From assembly GCA_013400155.1 (NCBI GenBank), contig VXBM01001538.1:47836-111835 (forward strand): a stretch of DNA of 64,000 nt, in the 5' to 3' direction. The number at the start of each line of letters is the position of its first letter. Position 1 is the first letter of the stretch. This document shows, piece after piece, positions 37,701 to 49,700 of the stretch. A program made the position numbers and the translations under genes. The stretch comes from Helopsaltes ochotensis (lineage: Eukaryota; Chordata; Aves; Passeriformes; Locustellidae). The notes under the pieces are model-generated. The model was not told the DNA's origin and did no database searches. It saw only the letters and a list, made by a program, of their open reading frames with translations.

Positions 37701-40700
37701 CTGTAGCTCCTTAATACTAGAATGAACGTTTCACTTTACAAGGTGACTTCACCTTGTAAATTACTTCAGGCCCTCAGAGCCTGCACATGTTTCAGTATCA
37801 CTGTAACTGTCTTGTTTGCAGTCTGGCATTCCAAATGACAACTGAGACAGCAACAACTTTAAGTTCCTATGTTCAACTGGGTACCAGTTCAAAAGAGTTA
37901 TATGCTCTGCACTGAACACAAATTTGACAGCTGGGGTTCTGAACAAGTTTTGGCTGCTTTGTTATTAATTCAAACAACCAACTGTTTTGCTCGTCTTCCA
38001 ATATTTCATGCTCAACTTAAAAAATCAGTAAATAAAACGCACAGGATGGAGCTCTTTTTAATTTAAAGGTACTAAAGTTAACTGGAAATGTTTTTTCAGC
38101 AACTAGTGAGATCAATAGACTGACCCTCCCAGGGGGTGTGTGGGAGTGAAATCTGAAGCAGGGAGAAACACAGGTTATATTCAGAAATATGAGTTTGTTT
38201 CCTAAATTTAAAAAAAATACTTAGGAAAAAAGCCTCTGAGACGACTTGCATGTCATACCCCTAACCAATTTAAGCTTTGAAAATAAGGCATCAGCATTAA
38301 GCTCAAGCCAGGGAATCTAATGTTAAGTCATGTGGTGAGGCACTGGAATTACAAGATTGGGTCATCCACTTTTCCCACTATTCTTACTTCGCCTCACCTT
38401 AAGTCCTGCTGCAATAGGAGAGGAGGTAAAAGCGAAAGGTACCAAGGCTACTACAGTCGCCAGGGATTCACCTCCAGCATGAGGACTGTTGTGCATGTTC
38501 ATGTAATCCGCAAGAACGAACACACGGTCAGGGTTTCTAAGCCCTATCATAGGTAATACCTGTTTGAGAAGGGACACTTCTCTTTCCCAAAAGTATCAGT
38601 GAGTACAAGCAGGAAAACAATTCTCCAGTAAAAGGAGAATTCTTCCTCCTCCTTCTTCTGAGAAGGGGCCCAATACAGCAATAACAAAAGAAAGGACGGG
38701 ACAGGAGAGCAGAGGTGTCCAAAAGGTTGCAAAGTTCATTTCAGTTAAGGAGCTCCATTTCATTTTCCCTGTTAACAGGGTTTGAGCGGAGATGCAGTTT
38801 ATCAACATAGCAGTTTCGCACTCAGCACAACTCAGCTCTCTCCCTCATATCAGTCTTAGGGGTGGAAACAAATGCATTCTATGTGGATTCTGAGCACATA
38901 TTCACACTGGGTGTGACAGCTGCAAAAAACTTTCATTGTGGAAAGACCAGAGTATATTGCTCCTCTTTACCACACATTTTCTGAATACACTTTTCATTCT
39001 ACTTACCATGTTAGGCATTCCTGACCCAGGAACTGGCTTCTTGTCCACTGAAAACTGTGGTAAGCTATTCTGCAGTCCAGCTTTACTCTGCATCTGAGGG
39101 CCAAGTCCACTGGCTCCAATCTGCTGCCCAGTATTTTGACTATAGGGCTGGCCATAAGGGCTGGGATTGCTCATCATTCCCATCTAGAAAGTAAAATGGT
39201 AAGGGTTTAAGTCACATAGTTTAAGTTCACATGTAAAAGGCAAATTTGCACTTCAGAGAAGCAAGAGTGATCACAGCCATGAGTCAGCTGCAATGCAATA
39301 GTGATCCACACTAGGAGCTTCCCCTGCTCCTTCATGTTCACAGATTTACCCATCATACAACATTAACTCCTCAACTACACAGTTCCTGTAAACACAACAA
39401 AGCCAATTTAGCAATCTTTGAGATCTGACTGGATGGAAGTGGCCTGATTACTTCTTTATAAAAATATTTGGTTCAACAGATTTCTCATTTCACCTTTCTG
39501 AATCACAAGTTTGTACCATGGACTACATAATTCTTCAAGACTTGAGTTTTCCTCCCTGCACTTGTGCAGACTCCAAATGCAGACTAATACCATATTCATT
39601 CATACTAGCAGAGTTTATCCCAAAAACATCCTACCCAACTGCTAGCACTCCCACAGCTCCTCTCCTGACAGCCATAACACTGCATGTCTGCATTATCAGT
39701 ACACAAATATTTTCAATGTAAGAATATACCAGTCATAGGTAACACCTCACAGTTACACCAAGTCATTTGCAGTACTAGAGGCCAAAGGAGACAAGAGGTA
39801 GAAAGTCTGCAAACAAAGCAAATCTACTGAACCATTTACCCACAGGGGAAATAGATTCATGTTTCATACAAGCCAGATGCATATTCAACAGTTCTACCAC
39901 ACCAGAATACACCATTTGTTGTCTTGGAATGCCCAGAACCTAAAGAACAAAGAGAAATCTCGCCAATAAAGTTGTTTGTCCTCTGACTTTTTTTTCCCAT
40001 TCCTTGCATTCCCATTAATTTTCCATGGGAAATCTGGCCTTCTAGGACCAAAAGAACTAGACATAGAGGACCAGAAAAACTGGAGATTTTTGTTAAGATT
40101 ACTAAGTTCTCACCATTACTCAGACAGGATCCCCAAGCACCACAATAACTCAAAAACAAAGGCACAAAAATACTTCCAAGAGCTGTGCTGTTTCAACTCA
40201 CATTAGCATTTGACTAAACAATGTCCAGTCTCCTTGATGCTCTTTAGTTCAAAGCATTTTCCTGCATTCAAAGAAGAACATAACTCCTATGGTAGGCTTA
40301 TTTCTAATCACTTCTACATTTATTCGCAAAGCATACTCCCCTAGCAGAAACACCTTGTTTCTGCTCACCAAGCTTCTTCAACCTGCACTAGAAGTAATCA
40401 ACATGCCCTGAGATTACTTGCAATTAGTCACACTTCCCTTTTTCAGGCTGTAATAACCTCCAATCCATTATAATGGCCTTCAGTTTGCATTCACAAAATA
40501 AGGTAGGATCAAACTCAAGCTACAGGAAAAGGAATACAAAGTTCATTAAAGAATCTGCCACTTTAGATATCTGATGTGAGCAAGTGAATTCACTTGAGGA
40601 CAGCCCCCGTTCTCCACACATAATCAAAAATTATAATCACACAGCAGTATTTCATTAGCGAGCAATGAAAAGAGTCTCTACACATGGCAGTAAAACTAAC

Positions 40701-43700
40701 TATGTAATGATCAGGCAGAACTAAAAGTCTTGCTTTCCATTGCCATGTCTCAACCTCAATGAATGCACCTATGGTGACCAATGAAGCAGCTGCTACCAAA
40801 ACCAGGACAGGTAAGACCCAAAGCCTTCCTTCCTCTCACTCCGAAGATTAGTAAGATTCCACGAGCAAGCTAAGTAGAAGGCAAAGGGAGAAGAAAAGGA
40901 GTCAGCAAACCCACTTTCAGAAATACTCCCCATCGTCACTGTCGCCTCAAATTGACAAACAGGTTTTCAAGGCTTAGTGAAGGTCTGACAGTGAGAATTA
41001 GTCCCTTAAGAAAACAAGCTATGTTTTCCTGTAAGATAGCCTGATCCCTTTGAGGGGATACCAAAACTCCAGAGAGAGTTTTGAAAGGGAAGACATCCCC
41101 AAAACCATAAATTTCTGAGCAAAGCTTTCAAGTTAATTAACAATCACAGCTCCCAAAGTCAGTTGACATCTGAGAGTATACTGAAGCACAGACTATGCTG
41201 GTTACCACTATCACCAGCCACATTTGACTTCTGTAACTTATGCTGCTATCAGCCTTCAAAAACAAAAAAACAAACCAAACAATTCAGAATTAAAGGCTGA
41301 AGGCACATTTTCACAACTTGGTGTTACAGGGAGAAATTAAGACACCCAACTCAGATAACTGAAGACTTCAAACACTAATATCAAAGGGTTCAGAATAGCT
41401 GTGGCCTTGTGAGCCAGCTCTGTCCTCACTCCAGGGTAAGAAACTCAAACCTAGACTTAAAAAGTACACTTTTGCTATGTCACCCAAAACAACTTTCTAA
41501 TGAAACTCACAGACGAGGTTTCACCAAGCCAATCAACATTTATATTTGCAACAAAGCTGAACACAAACTTTATGTGAAGCTTCTGACTTTTTCCAATTAC
41601 TCATCAAGTTGGCCCAGCACAAGGATGTCTGATGCTTTCTCAATATCAGCCACTAGCACTGTTTGGGGTCCAAGACTAGTCCCCTCCAACAAGGCTCTCT
41701 CCATGGCAGTAATACAGGGCTCCCCTCCCCCTCCACCCCACTGTGCCATGGGACTTGGCAGCAGAACTTCATATGCCCAGCTCAGCCTAGCTACTCCTTA
41801 CAGTGGTAGTATTTTCCCCTTAGGTTACAGGAGAGGCAAAGATCAGAGAAGCTCAGGCCAGGTTGACAGGCAAGCACACCAAACTGATTCAAAGCCAGAC
41901 ACTCAAGCAACACCAAAGAGTGGCTAAAACCCAAATTCCTCAAGCTCTCCCTGAACAAATCAGCAGCCATTACTTGATCCAGGTGAGACTGATACCTAAA
42001 AGACCCTCAGCTGAACCTCACAGCAATGCCCCCCAGTTCTGGCATCACAGATTAACCTGACACCAACCACCTGCATGCAACTCTAGACTGAGTCAAGAGA
42101 AGGGTCATTTGGGAGATTCTCCATCTGGCACAAGATGGCCTTGTGATCCTGCACAATAAGTAGGACATGTTGAGAAACATTAATAAAAGAAAACATATAA
42201 CAGCAAGAAATGCATGGCCTCATGACTACAGAAGGAAGATCAAAATTCTGTAAAATTTAAACAGTAGGCAACCACCACAAAGACTGACACAATTCATCAG
42301 CACATTAATGATCTTTGGGAGGGGAGAGATAAACAACCAAGTGCAGAAGAACCAGCCAAAGAAAAGTGGTGTTAGTACTACCACATAAGAGAAGTACAAA
42401 GCTTCATCTGCAATACAAAGCAAAAACATACATGGCTTTAATAGAGCTACAAATCAGTAAGTACAACCTCTACTTACTTTCCCTGGCCCCAATTCCCTTC
42501 ACTGCCCTTCCTACTTCTCTTCATATTCATCCAGTTTTTCTTCCTCTCCTCACTTCGCAGCTTCCACTTAATTTCATCACATATGCAAGAACTTGCACAC
42601 AAGCAAGAGTAGACAGAAATCCACTTCACAGTAAAGAAGAAGAAAACAAGGAAGATCAGAAAATGATAATAGGTGGCTAATAGAAAGCAAAGGTAATCTC
42701 AAATAGTTCTACCTTTTACATACACAACAGAAAACAATTTGACTTTCCTGCATCCAGGGGAAGCTGGGGACGTCAATACCAAAATAGCGAAAGGTGTGTA
42801 TCTCACCATGGATGACATGAGCTCAGGAAACATCCTAGTTTACAAGCAGCATCAGACAGTGCTGTTCAGGTACTCCTCACCATCTAAGAGGAGTAACTAC
42901 AAAAGCAGAAGAAATTCCCCAAGGTTTTTGTTCTAATGCAATGAAATACGTGCATCTTCAGTTCAGAAGAAGGTCAAATGACTAATTCTGCTTCTAGTTT
43001 TACTATTAATACCATAGAGTACAAATTGAAAAGGAATACCTGCTACAGGTATGCACACAGACATTGCAAATATTCTACTGTTTCTCTGTAAGAACAACGG
43101 CATTATAAACATTCTAATATTTGAAAGACAGCTACATATCCGCAGTAGCACTGAACCACGATCAGCTTTTAGATTTGCAGAGGTAGCTATAAGCATGGAG
43201 AAGTAAACAAATAGAATTAAGTTTTAATAACATTCTTTCAAATTATCCAGTATTCACAGTATCAACTATATATACCTCTATCAGGGAAACTGCAGTGCAT
43301 GTACTAGTTTAAGGCTACACTGATGATATCTTTTCATATCCACAGGTTCACAAGTGAAAGTTAAATAACTTTCCCCAAGCAGGAAAGTAAATTTCAGCAC
43401 TTTTAGTGAATTACAGCTGGGTCTTTAAAAACAAGACTTTACTGTACATCACTTCCTAGTTCCAATTCTACTGACCGGTAGAGCATTACTGAACTCAAGC
43501 ATACCCTAACTACATTTTGCCAGTGGTGTCTGCTGAGTTTTTTCCAAGGATTGCTAATGATTATTATTCTTTAAACTTAACTGCTTAGTCATAGACTGTG
43601 AACAGTATGGGTACTGTTAAATCAAATAGCTACTGAAAAAAGAAAGGTAACTGTTGCTCTGATTCTTGCAGCCTTTCTGATGTTGTTCACAGTTTCTTGA

Positions 43701-46700
43701 TGTTTTCATAGTTCTTAGCTCTTTCTCACAAATGTTATCGGTAGATAAGGATGTTTTGAAGAACATCCTGGAAATGTTGATATATTTCCTTAGGGGAAGG
43801 AGCAGTTGATGGACTATTGGTTTGACCAGTGTGGTTGGAGGGGTGGCAACACTCTCCTCCAATCAATGGTCAGGATGAAAAAACTATATAATGGAGTGAA
43901 AATAAAGTACACATCTCTTTCATGATCACCCTCAGCAACGTGTCCGTGTGTTATCTCAGGGCTCAACACTGACAGGTAACCAAAAACACTGACCACCTAT
44001 CTAAAATGGGAGACTGAATATGCTAACACTAAGGAATATATGATGCTTTATTTTCTTAATCTAATTTCACAATTTGAGCGTGACATCTTCAATCTCTTCA
44101 ACTTTGAATAGAAATTTATTATTATGAAATTTCTTACTGTTCTGTTTAGAGGAAGTAAAGTAGATTCTGACAAATTACATTTGTCTGAGTAAAATATTGC
44201 CATTAAATCTTCTTAACAGCGGTTTAACTGATAAAGTCAATAATAGCAGAGAACTTTGTACTTACTGACAGAGTAAATAAGTCACAAAGAATTACTACTG
44301 GAACTAAATATTTCAAAATACTACTACCTCTGCTATGTGAGTGTTTAATGTCCTTACTAATCTGAACTGCCAACACATCCTTTTAGTTAGTGGAATAAGG
44401 GAACATTTCTTGAAACAGAGAGGAAATGTAAGTGATCTGAAGGTCAGGTCTTTAACTCTGGTAAAGCACTGCTGTGACAGAAATGCATAGCTCAGCTTAT
44501 ACACAAAATACCCTCTTCCCCCTCATACGAGACTGGACAGTTAAGACGCTAACGGGGCACTCTCAACAGAACACAGTGGGAGAACAAAACAAAGGTTTTA
44601 ACTAGATAAAATTCCAAATGAAGAATGGTTCAAACCCAGAAACATGAATCAGTTTTTAGCAAATTCAAGCTTCATAATAAGTTACCTGTACACTGTTAAA
44701 TCAAAGCTGTAAAACTATCTAGTGAAACAAAATGCCTGAAAAATACTTTAACGATGACAGAAGACAAGCATTACAAACAATTTCCACAACACTATTTCAA
44801 GAATAAAAGGCATGTCTGTTATCCTCTTAACTTACACAAAACCAAACACATACAAAACAAAAAACTATTCAAGAACACAAAAATTCCATCCCCTTCAAAC
44901 TCCTAACACTTCCTTTCAGGGTAACTTTCACAGGCGTTTTTATGCCTGTACTGTCACCAAAGTAGGATTCACAGCCTCCTCTTACAGGCAAGATCAACTC
45001 CTTCAAAAAATCCCCTCCCCAATGTAGGGATACTAGCTTTCCAACTGATGAGCATAAACTGGACCTAAAAAACAATTGAAAATAATTATTTTTTAATGAC
45101 CACCTGAGTTTCAATTTCAGTCAGGTTCAGTTTCTCAACGCAGCCTGTCATGCAACTGGCACAGAGACAGCATCCAGACAGAACTGCTTCTTCATATGTC
45201 AGTGACTGCTAACATCAGGACAGAAAACTACAGCATTAAACCACAGGATAGAAGCATCAGATTGTGGTGATAGGACAAGTTTATGAATAGAAATCATTTA
45301 CAGTAATATTTAGGATTTCAAGTCCTAAAAGTAACATGCACAACTAGAGAAGGTCGGAGGTACAGAGATAACGAGCAAAGCAAGTGTTCCACTGTACTGC
45401 TAGTCAATGTTTTGGGAAGAGAGGAAGAAAACTTCAGTAACTCCACAGGATAACAGGACAAAGAAGAAACACAATCAATTTCACCTTCCAAATTGACTAG
45501 CCCCTTGGAGCTCATCTGTCCTTGTTAGAAGAGCATAACATTCCTCTTCCCAATTACTCAACATCACAGGAAACGTAAGCTATTCCATATAAACCACTGC
45601 ACAAAACATCTCTATTTCCCTGAGAGAGAACTCTCTGAAGCAACCCTCCCATCACTTCAAGGGGCTGCCTTTGGCAAGCAAACATGATGAAGTTGAACAA
45701 ACATAACCAAAGCCTCTCATCTATTTCTTTTTTTCCTCCTACTGAAGAGCTTCTGGATAATGAGCATTTTTTGCAGCAATGAAGGAAACCTACAGAAGTT
45801 ATTACACAAACTCCCACATTAACAGCAACACACTACTAAATTTACCAGTTAGAAAAACTGGCTTTTAAAAACAACTGCTTAAGGTCCTCTGTTTTCATCT
45901 ACTTTTTGAAGATTTGTAGGTGGAAAAACTCAAAAGCAGATGGGTGGGGAGATAACACAGTCAAACATTACTGTTGTCAGACTTTGCTAACTCTACTGTA
46001 TGAAGTGAAACACAGGCTCCCTGCCAACAACCAAACCAATTGAAAACATTCTGGAATTTCGGCCTCCATTTCAGACTGTTCTCTCAACCGACAGTTTCAA
46101 CTCCTTTATGATGATTATACCCCCCATACTTAACACAAAAAGTCTCAAGATTGTTTTATCAGTAATTAAAGTAATAGTACCTTTAATAAGTAATAAGTAA
46201 GTATTTTTAACCAGTCTGGGACTATGAACTAAAAAACAGAAGTTACTGTGTATTTGGTCTAAATATTCTCAAAAGTATAAAGTGTTCTTAATTTAGATGT
46301 ATGAAACTTTTGGAATTTAAAGAAAGAAGACAATTTAATTTTAGACTACATCAGTCAAAAGCTTGATTTTATGTCCTTTCTTTCAGATAAATGATTTTAC
46401 TATAGTGCATAACTCTACTTTAGCTCTGATAAATAGGGATGAAGTTGCACTTCATTGAAACATTTAATACGTCAATTTTTGGCCTCTGAAGACAGCTTTC
46501 TGAAGATCAGGTGTTTTTTTTTTTAAGCCAAGGAATAATAAATGAGATGTTATATAATTCCAATGCAAAAATACTTCAAGCAGCTACATATTTCTTATCA
46601 CTGTAAGCTACATATAAATTTTCTACTGTAGTAACCAGCTTTGCATCAATTTTCCTATCAGGTAAAAATATCTGAAATAACCAGACCACAAAATCAACTC

Positions 46701-49700
46701 ATTACTAAACATATGTATACCTATAATACACACACACACATCCCCCCCTCAAAAGTTAGCACACTGAGCTTAAGCAAGCAATGAAAGAATTTAGTAAGAC
46801 CAAAGAATTTCATAATTAATGTTCACAAGACACAAAAATAATTTCACTTAATATATTAAAGCATGACAAAACCATTAATACACAGCATCATTTTTATGTA
46901 CATTTCAAACACATTTACAGAATGTTATTTATCATTCCAAGTCCTCCAAGAGGACTGACTTTAGGCATTCTGAGATAGATTTAGGTACTGCAAAACAACT
47001 TAAAAAAAATTCTCCCCTCATCAGCCAAGAAACTCAAAACATCCACTTAAAATTAACTGAAACACTGAAGTATTTTCTAGGCTTTTGATCAAAACACAAA
47101 AAAGGAGAATACTCAAGTGGCTCTTACTCTAAGCTGGCTAATTGTGTACGACAAAAATTAAATTTAGACATCCTTTTGCTGGTTAAACCAGTAGGTCTTC
47201 TCTCATCTTTTTAGTGACTTATGACAACAACTTTTTCCAACCTTCTGGATTACAAAAGCACACATTTCCCTCTCAGTATTAATTCAGCTTTCTGGTTTAC
47301 TCTCCAATAGACAAAGCCACTGCAAATGTTAAAACTAGAAGTGAGTCAGATTAACAGTCTTAAGAAGCCAACATCGGGTTGAGTTCAGGCATCTGAACAA
47401 GCATTTATTCTCCACCATTAACTTGAATAACTCAGCACATACAGGGACCTGTGTGTCCTCAGATGCCTCTCAGCATCTGCTACAGTAGACTCAGCTGATC
47501 CCAGACAAAAAATACTTGCATTAACTGTCATACAGAAAAAAGCACCACAACGTCTAAAAGGCCCTGATGGATTCCCATCACACTCCCAATATCAGCATCA
47601 CATTAGACAGAAAAATAAAGTTGCAAACAAAGCATAAAACAGAATAAAGTACAATCAAATTACTTTTCAGTGTTATGGATAACCTGTACTTTCACAAGAT
47701 TTCTAAAATATGCTTTTAAATCTAGCCATAGTCTTCTTGCTGCTTGTGCAAGATTCAATTTTTGCTTCCTATGACCATCACAAATTCCACTTCAGCAGTA
47801 TATAAACCGTTTAATCCATCATACAGGACTCTTAAAGAAGAAACCCTACAGAATCCACAGAGGATTAATTTTACAAAACAAACTCAACAATGAGGAAAAG
47901 TAATGAAGTTTAGCTTGTCTTACCTTGTTCATGGCTCCAGGCTGTGGCCCTCTTAGTCCAGCCTGCCCTCCTATCTGTGGAGTGCCTTGTTGCAGTGTCT
48001 CAGCCAATAAGTTACCAGCACTGCTCATTCCTGGGTTTGGGTATGGCATATTGGGTCGGCCTCTGCCTGCTCCAATTGAACCGTTCATGACTTGCCCCTG
48101 CATCATCCCCTGTCCGTTGCCTGCCCCCAACATCCCAGGATTCATGCCAGCATTTATCCCTGTGTTCATTCCCATGCCAGGCTGGTTAACTGGGCTGTTC
48201 ACTGTTGGCATTATTGCTGCTGTGGATTGAGCAGAAGGACTCTGGTTTGGTCCACTTCCACCCATTGCTATATTGGGAGAAGTCAACCCAGCCTGTGCCA
48301 TGGGACTTTTCACCATGCTGTTTAACATTCCCATTCCAGGACTATTTTGTTGGGTTTGACTGGCCATGCCTTGGCCAGGGCCACCAACCCCCATATTGAG
48401 ATTTGGGGAGCTACCAGCCCGCAGAAGTTCAGAGAGCTGCTTGTGTTTAGAGGCAGCATCTTGTGCTAGGCCAAGGCTGGTCTGCAGCTGATTAATGTCA
48501 CCACCATTGGTGAGTCCAAGTTCTGTGGAGCTGATCAGTTCATCTGGCAAATCATGTTCCAGATCAAAGAGTGATCCAAAATCTGAAAAACAAAACAGAT
48601 TGCATATGAGGTCAGAGCAATTAATAGTGTCTTGAAGTTTCTATTTTTTAATTTCCAGTAACTAGCAAAACTTGGTATTTTATATTTGAGAAAAATTCCC
48701 TTATCAGTTGTTACTGAAAGCTATTTAATTCATCAGGATAAAAGTAAATCTAAACTTTACGGTCTAAATTAGAGAAAACCATTCTACTTCAGCCTTCTAC
48801 AATTTGTATTGAAAGATCACTGGATACCTCAGCCTATGACCTCTCAACCTGAGAATTTTTAAAAGGGAGGAGTGAAAAATACATACTGGAATCTCTCAGA
48901 GTTAGCCAATGGAATTAAACAGCAATTACAAGAAAGAATTACTAGGTTGATGGGAAAACACTGTCTTTATAACTTTTGCTGAACGCTGTCATTTTTAGAA
49001 CAGTAAAAATGTATTGATACAGCAATATTTTTTTTAAGTTTACTATTTATAAAATAATAAATACAGGTTTGGTTATAGGGTTTTATGTTGAATTGGGGTT
49101 TCTGGCATTTGGTTTGGTCGGTCGTTTTGGTTTCTTTTTCTCAGTAGCTGTTAGGTATTTTTATTCTTCCACATGCAGTCATTATCAGCATTGAACTGCA
49201 AAATTTCACTGAACTCAACTGGACATCCAGAATCTTACTACAACAAACTATGTCAGAAAACAAAATAACCCTCCCTGCCATAAAGCTGTGAAAAACACCA
49301 GGATGAAAAAAACAAATTCCCATCTCAAGAGCCCAAGCAAAGTGATCCCCAAGGTAACTAAGTGGCAAAAGATTGCTACTTGGAGTATATAGATACAAGA
49401 ATATTATAAAGTACCCAGACTCTATTTGTTTACGAGAACAGGTTCTTATGTCTGCAGTAGGACTACCTACATTGGTCTATTTAATCTACGGTAGTTAAAC
49501 CAAAAATAATTTGGAAAGCTTATGGTTTCTGACATGCATTAATGACAACTTCCCTCTCCAAGTGAGAAAGGAGCTGGCATGTTGTTCTCACCAACAATGA
49601 GTGTCTGGTGAGGAATGCAAAGTCCAATGCAGCCTTGGTTGCAGTGACCAGAAATGGAGCTCGAGATCCAAATGGTCCAAATATAAGTGGAAAAAGAGTT

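Larger units (their letters stand above)
36857..39006 (-). other. EP300: EP300 intron 3
   Basis: 2.15 kb. The proximal half (38398-38820) is enriched in CpG compared with the rest and holds the candidate cassette exon and a small inverted repeat (38619-38641). The remaining 1.5 kb is ordinary intron. Confidence 0.75.

Noticed and set aside
41409..41927. 172-codon plus-strand open frame in intron 2
   Set aside because: No homology, splice context or codon bias that I can recognise; consistent with a chance open frame in 8.7 kb.
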